64,000 nt of DNA from Pseudomonas sp. UBA4194. GTDB taxonomy: Bacteria > Pseudomonadota > Gammaproteobacteria > Pseudomonadales > Pseudomonadaceae. The translations under genes were made by a program, and so were the position numbers. The DNA lies in assembly GCF_002379585.1 (NCBI RefSeq), contig NZ_DFUE01000052.1:3313-67312 (forward strand), in the 5' to 3' direction. Every line of letters begins with the position of its first letter. Position 1 is the stretch's first letter. The notes beneath the pieces are model-generated. The model saw only the letters and a list, made by a program, of their open reading frames with translations, searched no databases and was not told the DNA's origin. Of the stretch, positions 42,746 to 51,483 are shown in pieces.

Positions 42746-44809
42746 ATGACCGAGCCCTTCCCCTTCCCGCGCGAAGGCATGAGCGAGCAAGTACGCCACT
42801 ATGATTGGGCAGCCACACCGTTAGGCCCCATCGAGGAGTGGCCCGCCGCCCTGAAAGTGGCCGTGGACATGTTGCTGGTGTCCAAGTTTCCGGGGTGTCT
42901 GGTCTGGGGGCCGGAGTTGATCACCCTTTACAACGATGCCTTCAAGCCCATGCTGGCGGGCAAGCCCGAAGCGCTGGGCCGATCGTTTCGCAGCGTCTGG
43001 AACGAGGTCTGGGACGACATCTCTCCGTTTCTCACCAGCGCCTTCTCTGGCAACGCGACCTTCATCGAGAACTTCCCCCTGACCATCCTGCGCAACGGTG
43101 CCGAGGAACAGGCCTGGTTCACCTTCTGCTACAGCCCGATTCGCAACGAGCACGGGGCGGTGGTGGGCATGCTCGACACGGTCATCGAGACCACCTCCAC
43201 GGTGCTTGCGCAACAGCAGATTCAGCGCATGTCCGATGATTTCGAGCGCCAGGTGATCGAACGCACGGCCGAGCGCAACCGGTTCTGGGAACTGTCTTCG
43301 GACATCATGCTGGTGACCACGCCTGAACTGAATGTCACTGCGATCAATCCTGCCTGGCTGACGGTACTGGGCTGGGCGCCGGCGGATCTGATCGGCAAGC
43401 ACGCCATGGGGCTGGTGCACCCAGACGACCGCGACATGGTTGCCGCCGCCGTGGTGCCATTGTCCCATGGCGAGCATTTGCGTGACATCAACTGCCGCCT
43501 GCGCCACCGCGATGGCAGCTATCGCTGGATCAACTGGGCCGCGGTACCCGCCCAGGACTGCTTCCATGCGGTGGGCCGCGACGTGACCCAGGAGCGTGAG
43601 CGGGCCGAAGCCTTGCGCCAGGCCGAGGAGTTGCTGCGCCACAGCCACAAGATGGAAGCGGTAGGGCAGCTGACCGGCGGCCTGGCCCACGACTTCAATA
43701 ATCTGCTCACCGGCATCAGCGCCAGCCTGGAGTTGCTCAAGCAGCGCATCGCACAGGGCCGCACCGGCGAATTGGGCCGCTACATCGATGCCGCCCACGG
43801 CGCCGCAGGCCGCGCCGCCACCCTGACTCATCGGCTGCTGGCCTTTTCCAGGCGCCAGACCTTGGCGCCGCGTGCCGTCGAGCCTGGGGTGCTGATCGGC
43901 GATCTGGAAGACCTGATCCGCCAGACCCTGGGTCCTACCATCCAGTTCAGTGCCGACACCCGTGCCGACGTCTGGCGCGTGCGCGTGGATGCCAACCAGC
44001 TGGAGAGCGCGCTGCTCAACCTGTGCATCAACGCCCGCGATGCCATGCCTGACGGTGGCAGCCTGTGGCTGCGCGCCAGCAATCATCACCAGTTCGCCAG
44101 GGCGCGCAGCGATGACGATCTGCAGCCAGGCCAATACGTACGCTTGAGCGTCACCGACAGCGGCACCGGCATGGACGAGGACACCATCGCCCGCGCCTTC
44201 GACCCGTTCTTCACCACCAAACCATTGGGTCAGGGGACGGGTCTGGGGTTGTCCATGGTCTATGGTTTTGCGCGTCAATCAGGCGGCCAGATCCAGATCG
44301 ATTCGACCCCGGGGCAGGGCACGGCCATGCACCTGTTCCTGCCCAGGCATCTGGGTGAGGCGCAAGCCCAGAGCGTGGCGGCGCCCTACAATCACGAGAG
44401 CAACGTTGCCACGGGTGAAACTATCGTGCTGGTGGACGACGAGGGCACCTTGCGGCAGATGATGGGTGAGGTGTTGCGAGAATTGGGCTTCCGGGTGCTC
44501 GAAGCGGCCAGCGGCGTGGAGGGCCTGGCCATCCTTCAAGGCGGGTTGAAGGCCGACCTGCTGATCACCGACATCGGCTTGCCCGGTGGCCTGGATGGTC
44601 GCCAGGTAGCCAATGCCGCCTGGACGCTGGACCCAGGCTTGAAAGTCTTGTTCATCACCGGCTACGCGGAGCACGTCATCAGCGAGCACACGCCCTTGGC
44701 CGATGACATGCACGTGCTCACCAAACCGTTCCTGCTGGATGCTTTCGTCGACAGGGTGCGCCGGGTGCTGCACGGGCACCGGGCGCCGCTGGCCATTGAT
44801 CAGGAATGA
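42746..44809 (+). CDS. Hybrid sensor histidine kinase (PAS-PAS-HisKA-HATPase-REC)
   Basis: A 687-residue protein without obvious membrane segments, so probably cytosolic. Two PAS domains (~25-140 and ~185-295; PAS-like PDDRDMVAAAV, then RWINWAAVP) lead to a dimerisation domain with phospho-acceptor His in GGLAHDFNNLL and a HATPase domain (INARDAMPDGG, DSGTGMDEDT, GTGLGLSMVYGF). A C-terminal receiver begins IVLVDDEGTLR with the phospho-Asp in LLITDIGLPGG. I chose the ATG at 42746; an upstream in-frame leader looks non-coding. No cognate regulator is adjacent, and the signal is unknown. Confidence 0.9.
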   Translation: MTEPFPFPREGMSEQVRHYDWAATPLGPIEEWPAALKVAVDMLLVSKFPGCLVWGPELITLYNDAFKPMLAGKPEALGRSFRSVWNEVWDDISPFLTSAFSGNATFIENFPLTILRNGAEEQAWFTFCYSPIRNEHGAVVGMLDTVIETTSTVLAQQQIQRMSDDFERQVIERTAERNRFWELSSDIMLVTTPELNVTAINPAWLTVLGWAPADLIGKHAMGLVHPDDRDMVAAAVVPLSHGEHLRDINCRLRHRDGSYRWINWAAVPAQDCFHAVGRDVTQERERAEALRQAEELLRHSHKMEAVGQLTGGLAHDFNNLLTGISASLELLKQRIAQGRTGELGRYIDAAHGAAGRAATLTHRLLAFSRRQTLAPRAVEPGVLIGDLEDLIRQTLGPTIQFSADTRADVWRVRVDANQLESALLNLCINARDAMPDGGSLWLRASNHHQFARARSDDDLQPGQYVRLSVTDSGTGMDEDTIARAFDPFFTTKPLGQGTGLGLSMVYGFARQSGGQIQIDSTPGQGTAMHLFLPRHLGEAQAQSVAAPYNHESNVATGETIVLVDDEGTLRQMMGEVLRELGFRVLEAASGVEGLAILQGGLKADLLITDIGLPGGLDGRQVANAAWTLDPGLKVLFITGYAEHVISEHTPLADDMHVLTKPFLLDAFVDRVRRVLHGHRAPLAIDQE

Positions 44810-45789
44810 GCATTGGATTCGCGGCGCTTCTCGACGTCGCGCGTGCGCCGCTCCACCACCAGGTACACCACACAGGCGATGGCCAGGGGCATGAGGAAGT
44901 ACAGCGCGCGGTAGGCAATCAGCGCTGCCAGTAGCGTGCCCTTGGAGTATTGACCTTGCAGCAGCGTGATGAAAATCGTCTCCAGCACCCCCAGCCCCGC
45001 CGGAATGTGGGCGATGACACCAGCGATGCTGCTGATCAGCAGGATCGCCAGGATGGTGGGATAGCCGACCTTCTCGGGCAGCAACGACCACACCAACGCC
45101 CCCATCAACGCCCAGTTCAAGGCCCCCAGTAACGCCTGGCTTGCCGCGACCTTGAAGGAGGGCAGCGTGATTTCCTGATCGCGCACGGTCCAGGTGCGCT
45201 TCTTGGCGAAACGACAGGCCAGCAGGTAAACCAGGCCCAGCGCGATGATCACCACACCGATCACTCGCAGCCCGGTGCTGCCGATCTTGTAGCCCTCCGG
45301 AAGCTCCGGCAGGCCCATGGCGAACACCGTGCCGGCAATGAACATGTAGCCCAGCCAGTTGGTGATCAGGCACATGCTCAGGATGCGGGTGATGGTCGGG
45401 ACATCCAGCCCCAGCTTGGAGTACAGGCGATAGCGCAGGGCGATGCCGCCGACCCATGAGCTCAGGTTCAGGTTGAAGGCGTAGCAGACGAACGCCAGCG
45501 GCATGACTTGCGTCACCGGCACCTTGTGGCCGGTATAGCGACGGGCAAGTACGTCGTAGCTGGCAAACACCAGGTAACTGGTCAGGGCGATCCCGGCGCC
45601 GATCAGCAAGGTGCTCAGCTTGTAGGAACCCAGCGCGTGACGCACTTCCTGCCAGTCCAGATTCTTGACCAGCAGGAACAGCAGGACGGGGACCAGGATG
45701 AAGCAGAACAGCGTCATCGCGCGTTTGGCCCAGACCCATTTGCTGGCGCGCTTTTTCGGTTGCCCGGCGGTGCTATCGGCGCTGTTCAT
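44800..45789 (-). CDS. ybhN: YbhN-like flippase-domain membrane protein (UPF0104/LPG synthase TM family)
   Basis: A 329-residue inner-membrane protein with about eight predicted segments, related to the membrane domain of lysylphosphatidylglycerol synthase. Conserved segments include SYLVFASYDVLARRY, NLSSWVGGIALRYRLY and IAHIPAGLGVLETIF. AAGGAG is five bases before the ATG, which overlaps the clsB stop. The ybhP-clsB-ybhN order is that of E. coli. Lipid handling is likely but undefined. Its 3' end overlaps the convergent kinase gene by ten bases. Confidence 0.9.
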   Translation of the reverse strand: MNSADSTAGQPKKRASKWVWAKRAMTLFCFILVPVLLFLLVKNLDWQEVRHALGSYKLSTLLIGAGIALTSYLVFASYDVLARRYTGHKVPVTQVMPLAFVCYAFNLNLSSWVGGIALRYRLYSKLGLDVPTITRILSMCLITNWLGYMFIAGTVFAMGLPELPEGYKIGSTGLRVIGVVIIALGLVYLLACRFAKKRTWTVRDQEITLPSFKVAASQALLGALNWALMGALVWSLLPEKVGYPTILAILLISSIAGVIAHIPAGLGVLETIFITLLQGQYSKGTLLAALIAYRALYFLMPLAIACVVYLVVERRTRDVEKRRESNAHS

Positions 45790-47051
45790 ACCGTCTCCTT
45801 GCGATCCAGGCCACGGCTGTCGCACTGCTGCGGCTCGACCTCGATCAATGGCTTGAGCTTGGGCGAGTGCGCCGGGATGAAACCCACCAACGCCGGAAAG
45901 TGACGCAGAAAGTGGAAGGTCAGGAAGATGATCGGCGCTCGCCACCAGTAACCGCGTAGCACACGTTGCAGGCTGATGGACTTGCAAGTGCTGTGGGCCA
46001 GCTCATGCAGATGCTCGTACAGGCGCTGGTTGAAGCGCTTGTCGCGAATGATCAGATTGCCTTCCAGATTCAGCGACAGGCTCAGTGGATCGAGGTTGCT
46101 CGAGCCCACCGTCGACCACCGTTCATCTACCACGGCAACCTTGCCATGCAAGGGCCGCTGGCAGTATTCGCGGATCACTACGCCGTCGCGCAGCAGGTAG
46201 TTGTAGAGCAGTCTCGAGCACAGGCGCACCAGCGGCATGTCCGGCATGCCCTGCAGAATCAAGGTCACTTCCACACCCCGGCGCGCGGCATTGCGCAGCT
46301 CGCGCAGCAGACGATAGCCCGGAAAGAAATACGCATTGGCAATGATGATGCGCTGCTGCGCACCTTTGATCGCCTCCAGGTAGTGGGCCTCGATATCGTT
46401 GGTGTGCTGGTCGTTGTCGCGGATACTCAACAGCAGGCTGGCGCTGGCGCTGTCCGCATCCGGCGGCGCGCTGCGGCTGCTGCGCCAGGGCTGCGGCGTA
46501 CGCACCACCTTGCTGGTCTGATCGAGCAGGGCCAGGGTGGCGCGGTGCAGGTCGGGGACGATAGGCCCCCGGACTTTCACGGCGTAATCCTGCTTGGACA
46601 TCGGGTCGCTGGACTCAGCCAGGTGATCGGCACTGTAGTTGATGCCCCCCACAAAACCGATTTCGCCGTCGATCACCACGATCTTGCGATGCAGGCGGCG
46701 GAACAGGTTGGTGCGCATCCCCATGACCTTGGGCTGCGGATCGAACGCCTGCAAGTGCACCCCGGCCTTGGCCATATCGGTGAGGAACTGCGAACTGAGC
46801 TCGGCGGTGCCGTAGCCGTCGACCAGCAACTCGACCCGCACGCCGCGCTGGGCTGCGTCGATCAACGCCCGCTGCAGATCTCTGCCGACTTCATCCTCAT
46901 ACAGGATGAAGGTTTCGATCAGGACTTCTTCGCGGGCCTGGGCAATGCACTCGAACACGGCGGGAAAGAACTCTTCGCCATTGATCAGCAGGGTGATTTC
47001 GTTGTTGTCACGCCACTGCTCGGTGAACGGCTGGTTGGATTGCTCGTTCAT
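45786..47051 (-). CDS. clsB: Cardiolipin synthase B
   Basis: A 421-residue phospholipase D-superfamily enzyme making cardiolipin from phosphatidyl donors at the membrane. Both catalytic HKD motifs are intact: HRKIVVIDGEIGFVGG and HGKVAVVDERWSTVGSSNLD. The C-terminus has a short hydrophobic segment (APIIFLTFHFLRHFPALVG). It overlaps ybhN and ybhP by four bases each, so all three are translationally coupled. Confidence 0.93.
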   Translation of the reverse strand: MNEQSNQPFTEQWRDNNEITLLINGEEFFPAVFECIAQAREEVLIETFILYEDEVGRDLQRALIDAAQRGVRVELLVDGYGTAELSSQFLTDMAKAGVHLQAFDPQPKVMGMRTNLFRRLHRKIVVIDGEIGFVGGINYSADHLAESSDPMSKQDYAVKVRGPIVPDLHRATLALLDQTSKVVRTPQPWRSSRSAPPDADSASASLLLSIRDNDQHTNDIEAHYLEAIKGAQQRIIIANAYFFPGYRLLRELRNAARRGVEVTLILQGMPDMPLVRLCSRLLYNYLLRDGVVIREYCQRPLHGKVAVVDERWSTVGSSNLDPLSLSLNLEGNLIIRDKRFNQRLYEHLHELAHSTCKSISLQRVLRGYWWRAPIIFLTFHFLRHFPALVGFIPAHSPKLKPLIEVEPQQCDSRGLDRKETV

Positions 47052-47830
47052 AGCCGCACCTCCACCGCCAGGGGCACATGGTCGGACAGATGCGACCAGG
47101 GTTTGCGCGACAGCACCTTGGGCTGGTGCGCGGTCGCGTTGCGAACATAGATACGGTCCAGGCGCAGCAGCGGCAATCGCGCGGGAAAGGTCTTGGCCGG
47201 CGCGCCAAACGCTTCAACGAAAACTTCGGTCATGTTGCACTTAGCCAGAATGTCATCGGCGCGCAGGCGCCAGTCATTGAAATCGCCGGCGACGATCACC
47301 GGCTCCTTGGGGTCCAGCGAGTCCAGCAGTTTGCACAGCAGCTTGAGCTGCTGCTGACGTTGCGCTTCAGTCAGGCCCAGGTGTACGCACACCGTGTGCA
47401 CTTCGCCTTGACCGGGAACGGCCAGTACCGAATGCAGCAAACCTCGCTCCTCGGTGCCATTCACCGTCACGTCGAGGTTCTCGTGGCGCACGATGGGGAA
47501 TTTCGACAGCAGCGCGTTGCCGTGATCCCCATCCGGATACACCGCGTTGCGCCCATAGGCGAACATCGGCCACATGCTGTCGGCGAGAAATTCGTATTGC
47601 GGCGTGTCGGACCAGTTGTCATAGCGCTTGCCATGCGCCCGGTGGGCGCCGAGCACTTCCTGCAGGAACACCACGTCGGCGCCCAGCGTGCGTACGGCCT
47701 CGCGCAGCTCCGGCAACACGAAGCGCCGATTCAACGGACTGAAGCCCTTGTGAGTGTTCACCGTCAAAACGTGCAGGGCAGTGACTGCCGGGGCATCCGC
47801 GGGGAGCGGCTGGGGGTTGGGGGTGCTCAT
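47048..47830 (-). CDS. ybhP: YbhP-like endonuclease/exonuclease/phosphatase family protein
   Basis: A 260-residue EEP-fold enzyme. Recognisable pieces are VNTHKGFS (Asn), DVVFLQEVLG (Glu metal ligand), VCVHLGL, VIVAGDFNDW (Asp/Asn) and LSDHVPLAVEV (catalytic Asp-His). It heads the ybhP-clsB-ybhN operon; a lipid-phosphate or nucleic-acid substrate cannot be distinguished. AGGAG lies seven bases before the ATG. Confidence 0.9.
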   Translation of the reverse strand: MSTPNPQPLPADAPAVTALHVLTVNTHKGFSPLNRRFVLPELREAVRTLGADVVFLQEVLGAHRAHGKRYDNWSDTPQYEFLADSMWPMFAYGRNAVYPDGDHGNALLSKFPIVRHENLDVTVNGTEERGLLHSVLAVPGQGEVHTVCVHLGLTEAQRQQQLKLLCKLLDSLDPKEPVIVAGDFNDWRLRADDILAKCNMTEVFVEAFGAPAKTFPARLPLLRLDRIYVRNATAHQPKVLSRKPWSHLSDHVPLAVEVRL

Positions 47831-48056
47831 GGCAAGGCTCCTGAGGGGACGGCTGGGGGCACTCAGGCCCTTGAAATCGGACTCGGGGGAGCAGGGGAAG
47901 GTTCAACGCTGCACAATTTTGACCAGGCTCTAGATCAGAGTTTTCAGGCAGATAAGTTTCAGATATGCCCCCAGTTTCGCCCCCGGTCGCGACGGGTTAA
48001 CAGTGGACACACTGAGGGGCGTGTTGAACGTGCTATCACTCGCCAAAGCGTGCCGC

Positions 48057-48518
48057 TTACGCTTTGGGCTCGTCCCAGTCGCTACGGGTCGCAGCAGTCA
48101 GCGCATCCCAGTCATCAGGAGGATTGCCGCGGCCCAGCATCTTCTCGAATACGGCATAGGGGTCGGATTTGCTGCCTGCGGATCGTAGGGTATTTTCGTC
48201 GTTGACCCATGCGTAGACGATGACCTTGGACCTTGAGTCGTAGCGAAAGAACAGCCGAAAGCGCCTCCCGATTTTTGCCCGCCGCCAATGTCGGTAGGCG
48301 GTGCCAAGCGTGTTGCCTTGGCGGAACTCATCCCGGCCCGGGTCGGTAGGCACAGCCTCCATGATCAGATGGCTCAATGCCCGAAATAGCTTGACGTTGG
48401 CGTTGCTCTCAAAACCTTGCGGGTCGTTCTGCTCGGCTCGGGTGGCAGCCTCTTGCAATTTGAGTAGCTGTAAAGTCACACCTTCATGGAACAACAGTGT
48501 CCAGCCATGTCGCAGCAT
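48057..48518 (-). CDS. yhaV: Type II toxin YhaV (RelE-superfamily mRNA interferase)
   Basis: A 153-residue toxin of the YhaV family: N-terminal GWTLLFHEGVTLQL, central GRDEFRQGNTLGTAYRHWRRAKIG and the RFRLFFRYDSRSKVIVYAWVND core. YhaV cleaves mRNA on translating ribosomes unless bound by PrlF. The gene begins in the last base of prlF, the usual coupled arrangement, and appears full length with no disruption. Confidence 0.93.
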   Translation of the reverse strand: MLRHGWTLLFHEGVTLQLLKLQEAATRAEQNDPQGFESNANVKLFRALSHLIMEAVPTDPGRDEFRQGNTLGTAYRHWRRAKIGRRFRLFFRYDSRSKVIVYAWVNDENTLRSAGSKSDPYAVFEKMLGRGNPPDDWDALTAATRSDWDEPKA

Positions 48519-48835
48519 CAGATCGCGACCTCACCATCGATATCATCGTCCAGGTTTACGCAGTGGTTTGCGTTGGCGAGCATGGTTTGCGCCAAGTTTT
48601 CCGGCAGAGTGGTGAGGTGACGGCCGCCTCGGATATCAGCCTCCAGCAAACCCAGGAACGCACCGATGGCAGGGTCTTCGTGGGTAGTTTCTACGCGGCT
48701 GACCACGATTTCACCTCCGCGGACGTTGAATGCAATCTTGCCACCCGTGTCAATGCCCAGTAGCTGGCGAACAGATTTGGGTAGTGTGACCTGCCCCTTC
48801 GAGGTCAACGTGGCGATTTCGTGGATGGCAGGCAT
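48518..48835 (-). CDS. prlF: Antitoxin PrlF (AbrB/SpoVT type)
   Basis: A 105-residue antitoxin with an N-terminal swapped-hairpin AbrB DNA-binding domain (ATLTSKGQVTLPKSVRQLLGI) and an acidic C-terminal toxin-binding half. The ATG at 48835 has GGGAG seven bases upstream. It should neutralise YhaV and autorepress through the palindrome at 48866-48883. Confidence 0.93.
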   Translation of the reverse strand: MPAIHEIATLTSKGQVTLPKSVRQLLGIDTGGKIAFNVRGGEIVVSRVETTHEDPAIGAFLGLLEADIRGGRHLTTLPENLAQTMLANANHCVNLDDDIDGEVAI

Positions 48836-48865
48836 GAGTATTCTCCCGAGTGTATTGGCTGAATG

Positions 48866-48883
48866 GTAAGGAATAATCCTTAC
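48866..48883. promoter_or_regulatory. Palindrome upstream of prlF-yhaV, likely autoregulatory operator
   Basis: GTAAGGAATAATCCTTAC has perfect 7-base arms around ATAA, 31 bases before the prlF ATG. AbrB-type antitoxins bind such palindromes; TATTCCTTAC on the minus strand also gives a -10-like patch. Confidence 0.65.
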
Positions 48884-48998
48884 GCGGTCAATTTCGATTC
48901 CATGCCAATCAAGCATAAGCCGGGTTAAGGCTCAGCGGCCCTACCGCTGGAGTGAAGAGGTCAGCGTCCGGGAAATATGATCAGCTTAACGGACTGTT

Positions 48999-49036
48999 AG
49001 ACAACGGCTAAAGACTCTCAGGGTCGCCAAAAAAAC
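48999..49036 (+). repeat. Left copy of a 38-base direct repeat
   Basis: AGACAACGGCTAAAGACTCT and the following CAGGGTCGCCAAAAAAA match 50329-50366 with three internal mismatches, exactly 1330 bases apart. Read on the minus strand it would encode FFGDPESL-stop, against FFGDPDSL-stop at the end of the LysR gene at the right copy, so it looks like a leftover of a LysR 3' end. Confidence 0.8.
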
Positions 49037-49103
49037 TTTTTGACTGAGCTCTAGCGCGGTAGTTACAGGCCATAAAAAACTGATAAATCCGCTATACTGT
49101 GGC

Positions 49104-49126
49104 TTAAGTCAAAAATATTGAGTTAA
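49104..49126. promoter_or_regulatory. Inverted repeat upstream of the XRE (HipB-like) gene
   Basis: TTAAGTCAA (49104-49112) and TTGAGTTAA (49118-49126) are inverted with one mismatch around AAATA. It lies just after a TATACT -10-like motif (49093-49098) and nine bases before the ATG, the place for an autoregulatory operator of an antitoxin. Confidence 0.65.
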
Positions 49127-49134
49127 CACCCGTT

Positions 49135-49461
49135 ATGCTGGACTTATCTTTCAGTAAGCCGGAGGAAGTGGTGGGACGTCTTTGCGAGCGCCTGCGCACG
49201 GAACGCTTGGCTCTTCAGCTCAGCCAGGCCGATGTTGCCGGCCGCGCAGGTGTTGGCGTGAACACCGTTTCCAACCTTGAAGCAGGGCGCAATGTAGGCC
49301 TGGAGAATATGGTTCGTGTGGCCATGGTGCTCGGCCGAGGCAAGGAGCTCGAAGCCTTGTTCCTACCTAGGCTTGAATCCATCGAAGACATCCGCCGTTA
49401 CGAAAGCGGCGCCAAACGTCAGCGCGTCAGAAGGAAAAGCAACGATGCTCCAGCAGGTTGA
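49135..49461 (+). CDS. XRE/HipB-like HTH protein, orphaned antitoxin
   Basis: A 108-residue protein with a Cro/C1 HTH at ~18-70 (LSQADVAGRAGVGVNTVSNLEAGRNVGLENMVRVAMVLG) and a basic C-terminal tail. The spacing, the overlapping next start and the remnant that follows match a hipBA pair, where this protein would neutralise HipA and repress the operon. The HipA partner is broken, so only the DNA-binding role can remain. The sequence is intact, so it may still act as a regulator. Confidence 0.85.
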   Translation: MLDLSFSKPEEVVGRLCERLRTERLALQLSQADVAGRAGVGVNTVSNLEAGRNVGLENMVRVAMVLGRGKELEALFLPRLESIEDIRRYESGAKRQRVRRKSNDAPAG

Positions 49462-49545
49462 CGTTTATTACGAAGGCTGGGGCGAACGGTGACTGTGGGG
49501 CACGCTCCTCAGCGGCTGTTACAGCCCTTTGTTCAGGAGTTAAAT
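49445..49545 (+). pseudogene. hipA: hipA 5' remnant, nonsense-mutated and truncated
   Basis: The frame overlapping the end of the XRE gene reads MLQQVDVYYEGWGER, then TGA (49490-49492), then LWGTL. HipA proteins of this type typically have GWGERW-x-WGTL here, so the TGA looks like a TGG-to-TGA change at the Trp. Resemblance fades within about 20 codons and the kinase body is missing; an SDR gene begins at 49549 instead. Confidence 0.65.
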
Positions 49546-49548
49546 TCA

Positions 49549-50310
49549 ATGGTCAACGCCTCGCAGGCCCCGCTGATTCTGATCACGGGTGGAAGTCGTG
49601 GAGTAGGGGCGGCAACGGCTCGGCTGGCCGCCGCAAGAGGTTACGATGTCGCGATCAGTTACGTCGCCAACGAGACCGCAGCGCTCGCGGTGGCCGCAGA
49701 CGTGGAAGCGTTGGGGCGCAGAGCATTGGCGGTGCGGGCCGACAGTGCGGACCCCCAGCAGGTGGCTGATTTGTTTGCGGCTATCGACCACTCGTTTGGA
49801 CGCATTGACGTGCTGGTCAATAACGCCGGCATGCTGGCACCTCAGTCACGCCTGGAGGGTCTCGGCTTCGAACGGATGCAGCGCATTTTTGCGGTCAATG
49901 CCATTGGGCCAATACTCTGCGCCCAGCAGGCGGTAAAGCGCATGGCCTACCGTCACAACGGCCCAGGCGGCGTAGTGATCAATGTCTCCTCGGCCGCAGC
50001 GCGCCTTGGCAGTCCGAATGAGTACATCGACTATGCGGCGTCGAAAGGAGCTTTGGAGACGTTCACCACCGGCTTTGCAAAGGAAGTCGCACGGGAAGGC
50101 ATACGCGTCAACTGTATCCGCCCCGGACATATCTACACCGAAATGCATGCCAGTGGCGGTGAGCCGGGGCGAGTCGATCGCGTCAAGGACTCCATTCCCA
50201 TGGGGCGGGGTGGTCAGCCTGAGGAAGTGGCACGTGCGATTCTGTGGTTGGCGAGTGCGGAGGCATCATTCGTTACCGGTACGTTTCTGGATGTAACGGG
50301 TGGTAAATGA
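49549..50310 (+). CDS. SDR-family oxidoreductase
   Basis: A 253-residue classical short-chain dehydrogenase: cofactor motif ITGGSRGVGAATARLAA, NNAG near residue 90, catalytic Ser in INVSSAAA, YIDYAASKG (Tyr-x-x-x-Lys) and a C-terminal VTGTFLDVTGGK. The pattern suits NADP(H) and a 3-oxoacyl-reductase-like or sugar alcohol substrate, unspecified. AGGAG is nine bases before the ATG. It lies inside the direct-repeat-bounded segment and converges on the LysR gene. Confidence 0.9.
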   Translation: MVNASQAPLILITGGSRGVGAATARLAAARGYDVAISYVANETAALAVAADVEALGRRALAVRADSADPQQVADLFAAIDHSFGRIDVLVNNAGMLAPQSRLEGLGFERMQRIFAVNAIGPILCAQQAVKRMAYRHNGPGGVVINVSSAAARLGSPNEYIDYAASKGALETFTTGFAKEVAREGIRVNCIRPGHIYTEMHASGGEPGRVDRVKDSIPMGRGGQPEEVARAILWLASAEASFVTGTFLDVTGGK

Positions 50311-50328
50311 GGTGGAGGAGCTCCCGTC

Positions 50329-50366
50329 AGACAACGGCTAAAGACTGTCAGGATCCCCAAAAAACA
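50329..50366 (+). repeat. Right copy of the 38-base direct repeat
   Basis: AGACAACGGCTAAAGACTGT and the following CAGGATCCCCAAAAAAC match the copy at 48999. On the minus strand it contains the last codons and TAG stop of the LysR gene at 50338. Confidence 0.8.
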
Positions 50367-51252
50367 TCTGAATCCGCGACCTCAACCACCGCTCTCCCGG
50401 ATCGTTATCCTGCGACCCACGCCAGGCCAGATGCAGTTCGAACGTCTGCGTCTCCAGCGGCAGCGGTTCTGCTCGCACACCCCCTGCTGCCGTCAAGGCT
50501 TCAGCGGTGTAGTCAGGCACGGTCGCGACGATATCGGTACCCGCCAGCAGCGAGCTCAAACCATTGAACTGCGGCACGGCCAATACCACATGACGCTTGC
50601 GGTCGTGCTTTTCCAGTTCGCCGTCGATGAAGCCACTCAGGTCCCCGGCAAACGACACCAGGGCATGAGGGCGGTCGCAGAATTCCTGGAGGGTCAGGGC
50701 GCCGGGTTTTGTGTCGGCGCGCAGCAGCATGGGCCGGCTGCGGCGTAGCACCTTGCGCTTGGCGTTGGCGGGCAGGTCATCGGTGTAGCTCACGCCGATG
50801 GAAATCTCGCCGGACGCGAGCAGCGCCGGCATCAGAATGTAGTTGACCCGGCGAATCACCAGGACGATGCCAGGGGCTTCGGCGCGGATGCGCTTGAGCA
50901 GCAGCGGCAGCAGGGCGAATTCAACGTCGTCGGACAGGCCGATACGAAACACCGCAGTGCTGGTGGCCGGGTCGAATTCCGAGGCGCGGCTCACGGCCGT
51001 GGAGATCGAGTCCAGAGCGGGTGAGAGCAGGGCGAAGATTTCCGTGGCGCGTGCCGACGGCTCCATGCTGCGTCCAGTGCGCACGAACAGCGGGTCGTCG
51101 AACAGGCTGCGCAGGCGCGACAGGGCCGCGCTGATCGCTGGCTGGCCCAGGAACAGTTTCTCGGCAGCGCGGGTGACGCTGCGCTCATGCATCAAGGTTT
51201 CGAACACGATCAACAGGTTCAGGTCGACACGACGCAGGTCGTTACGGTTCAT
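50338..51252 (-). CDS. LysR-family regulator
   Basis: A 304-residue LysR regulator. The HTH is in RVDLNLLIVFETLMHERSVTRAAEKLFLGQPAISAALSRLR; the effector domain follows from ~95. I used the ATG at 51252 because family members begin with MNRNDLRRVDLN-type sequence; an ATG at 51273 is in frame. It is divergent from the MDR reductase at 51484 and probably regulates it. Its 3' end coincides with one copy of the direct repeat. Confidence 0.88.
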   Translation of the reverse strand: MNRNDLRRVDLNLLIVFETLMHERSVTRAAEKLFLGQPAISAALSRLRSLFDDPLFVRTGRSMEPSARATEIFALLSPALDSISTAVSRASEFDPATSTAVFRIGLSDDVEFALLPLLLKRIRAEAPGIVLVIRRVNYILMPALLASGEISIGVSYTDDLPANAKRKVLRRSRPMLLRADTKPGALTLQEFCDRPHALVSFAGDLSGFIDGELEKHDRKRHVVLAVPQFNGLSSLLAGTDIVATVPDYTAEALTAAGGVRAEPLPLETQTFELHLAWRGSQDNDPGERWLRSRIQMFFGDPDSL

Positions 51253-51483
51253 CTCATAGGCCCGCTGGAACATGAAGAAGGGAGTGGCGTGGTGAATCTT
51301 AAGGGCAAAGACTGTTAACCTGCACGGGTAAATTCAGTTTTGCTCGTCTGGCAAAGCCGGTGTAGAGCCTGCGCTCGGCGAAATCGATGGCAAGCATGTC
51401 GACTATTAATAGGCGCGGGTGGCTTAAGCGCCAAAGCCCAGATAAAGTTCAGGGTATTAGAGGTTTACAAGGCGAGGTTTGCG

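Noticed and set aside
49104..49126. Intact mobile element at the direct repeats
   Set aside because: No transposase, integrase or terminal inverted repeats are present between the repeats, so no named element class can be assigned.
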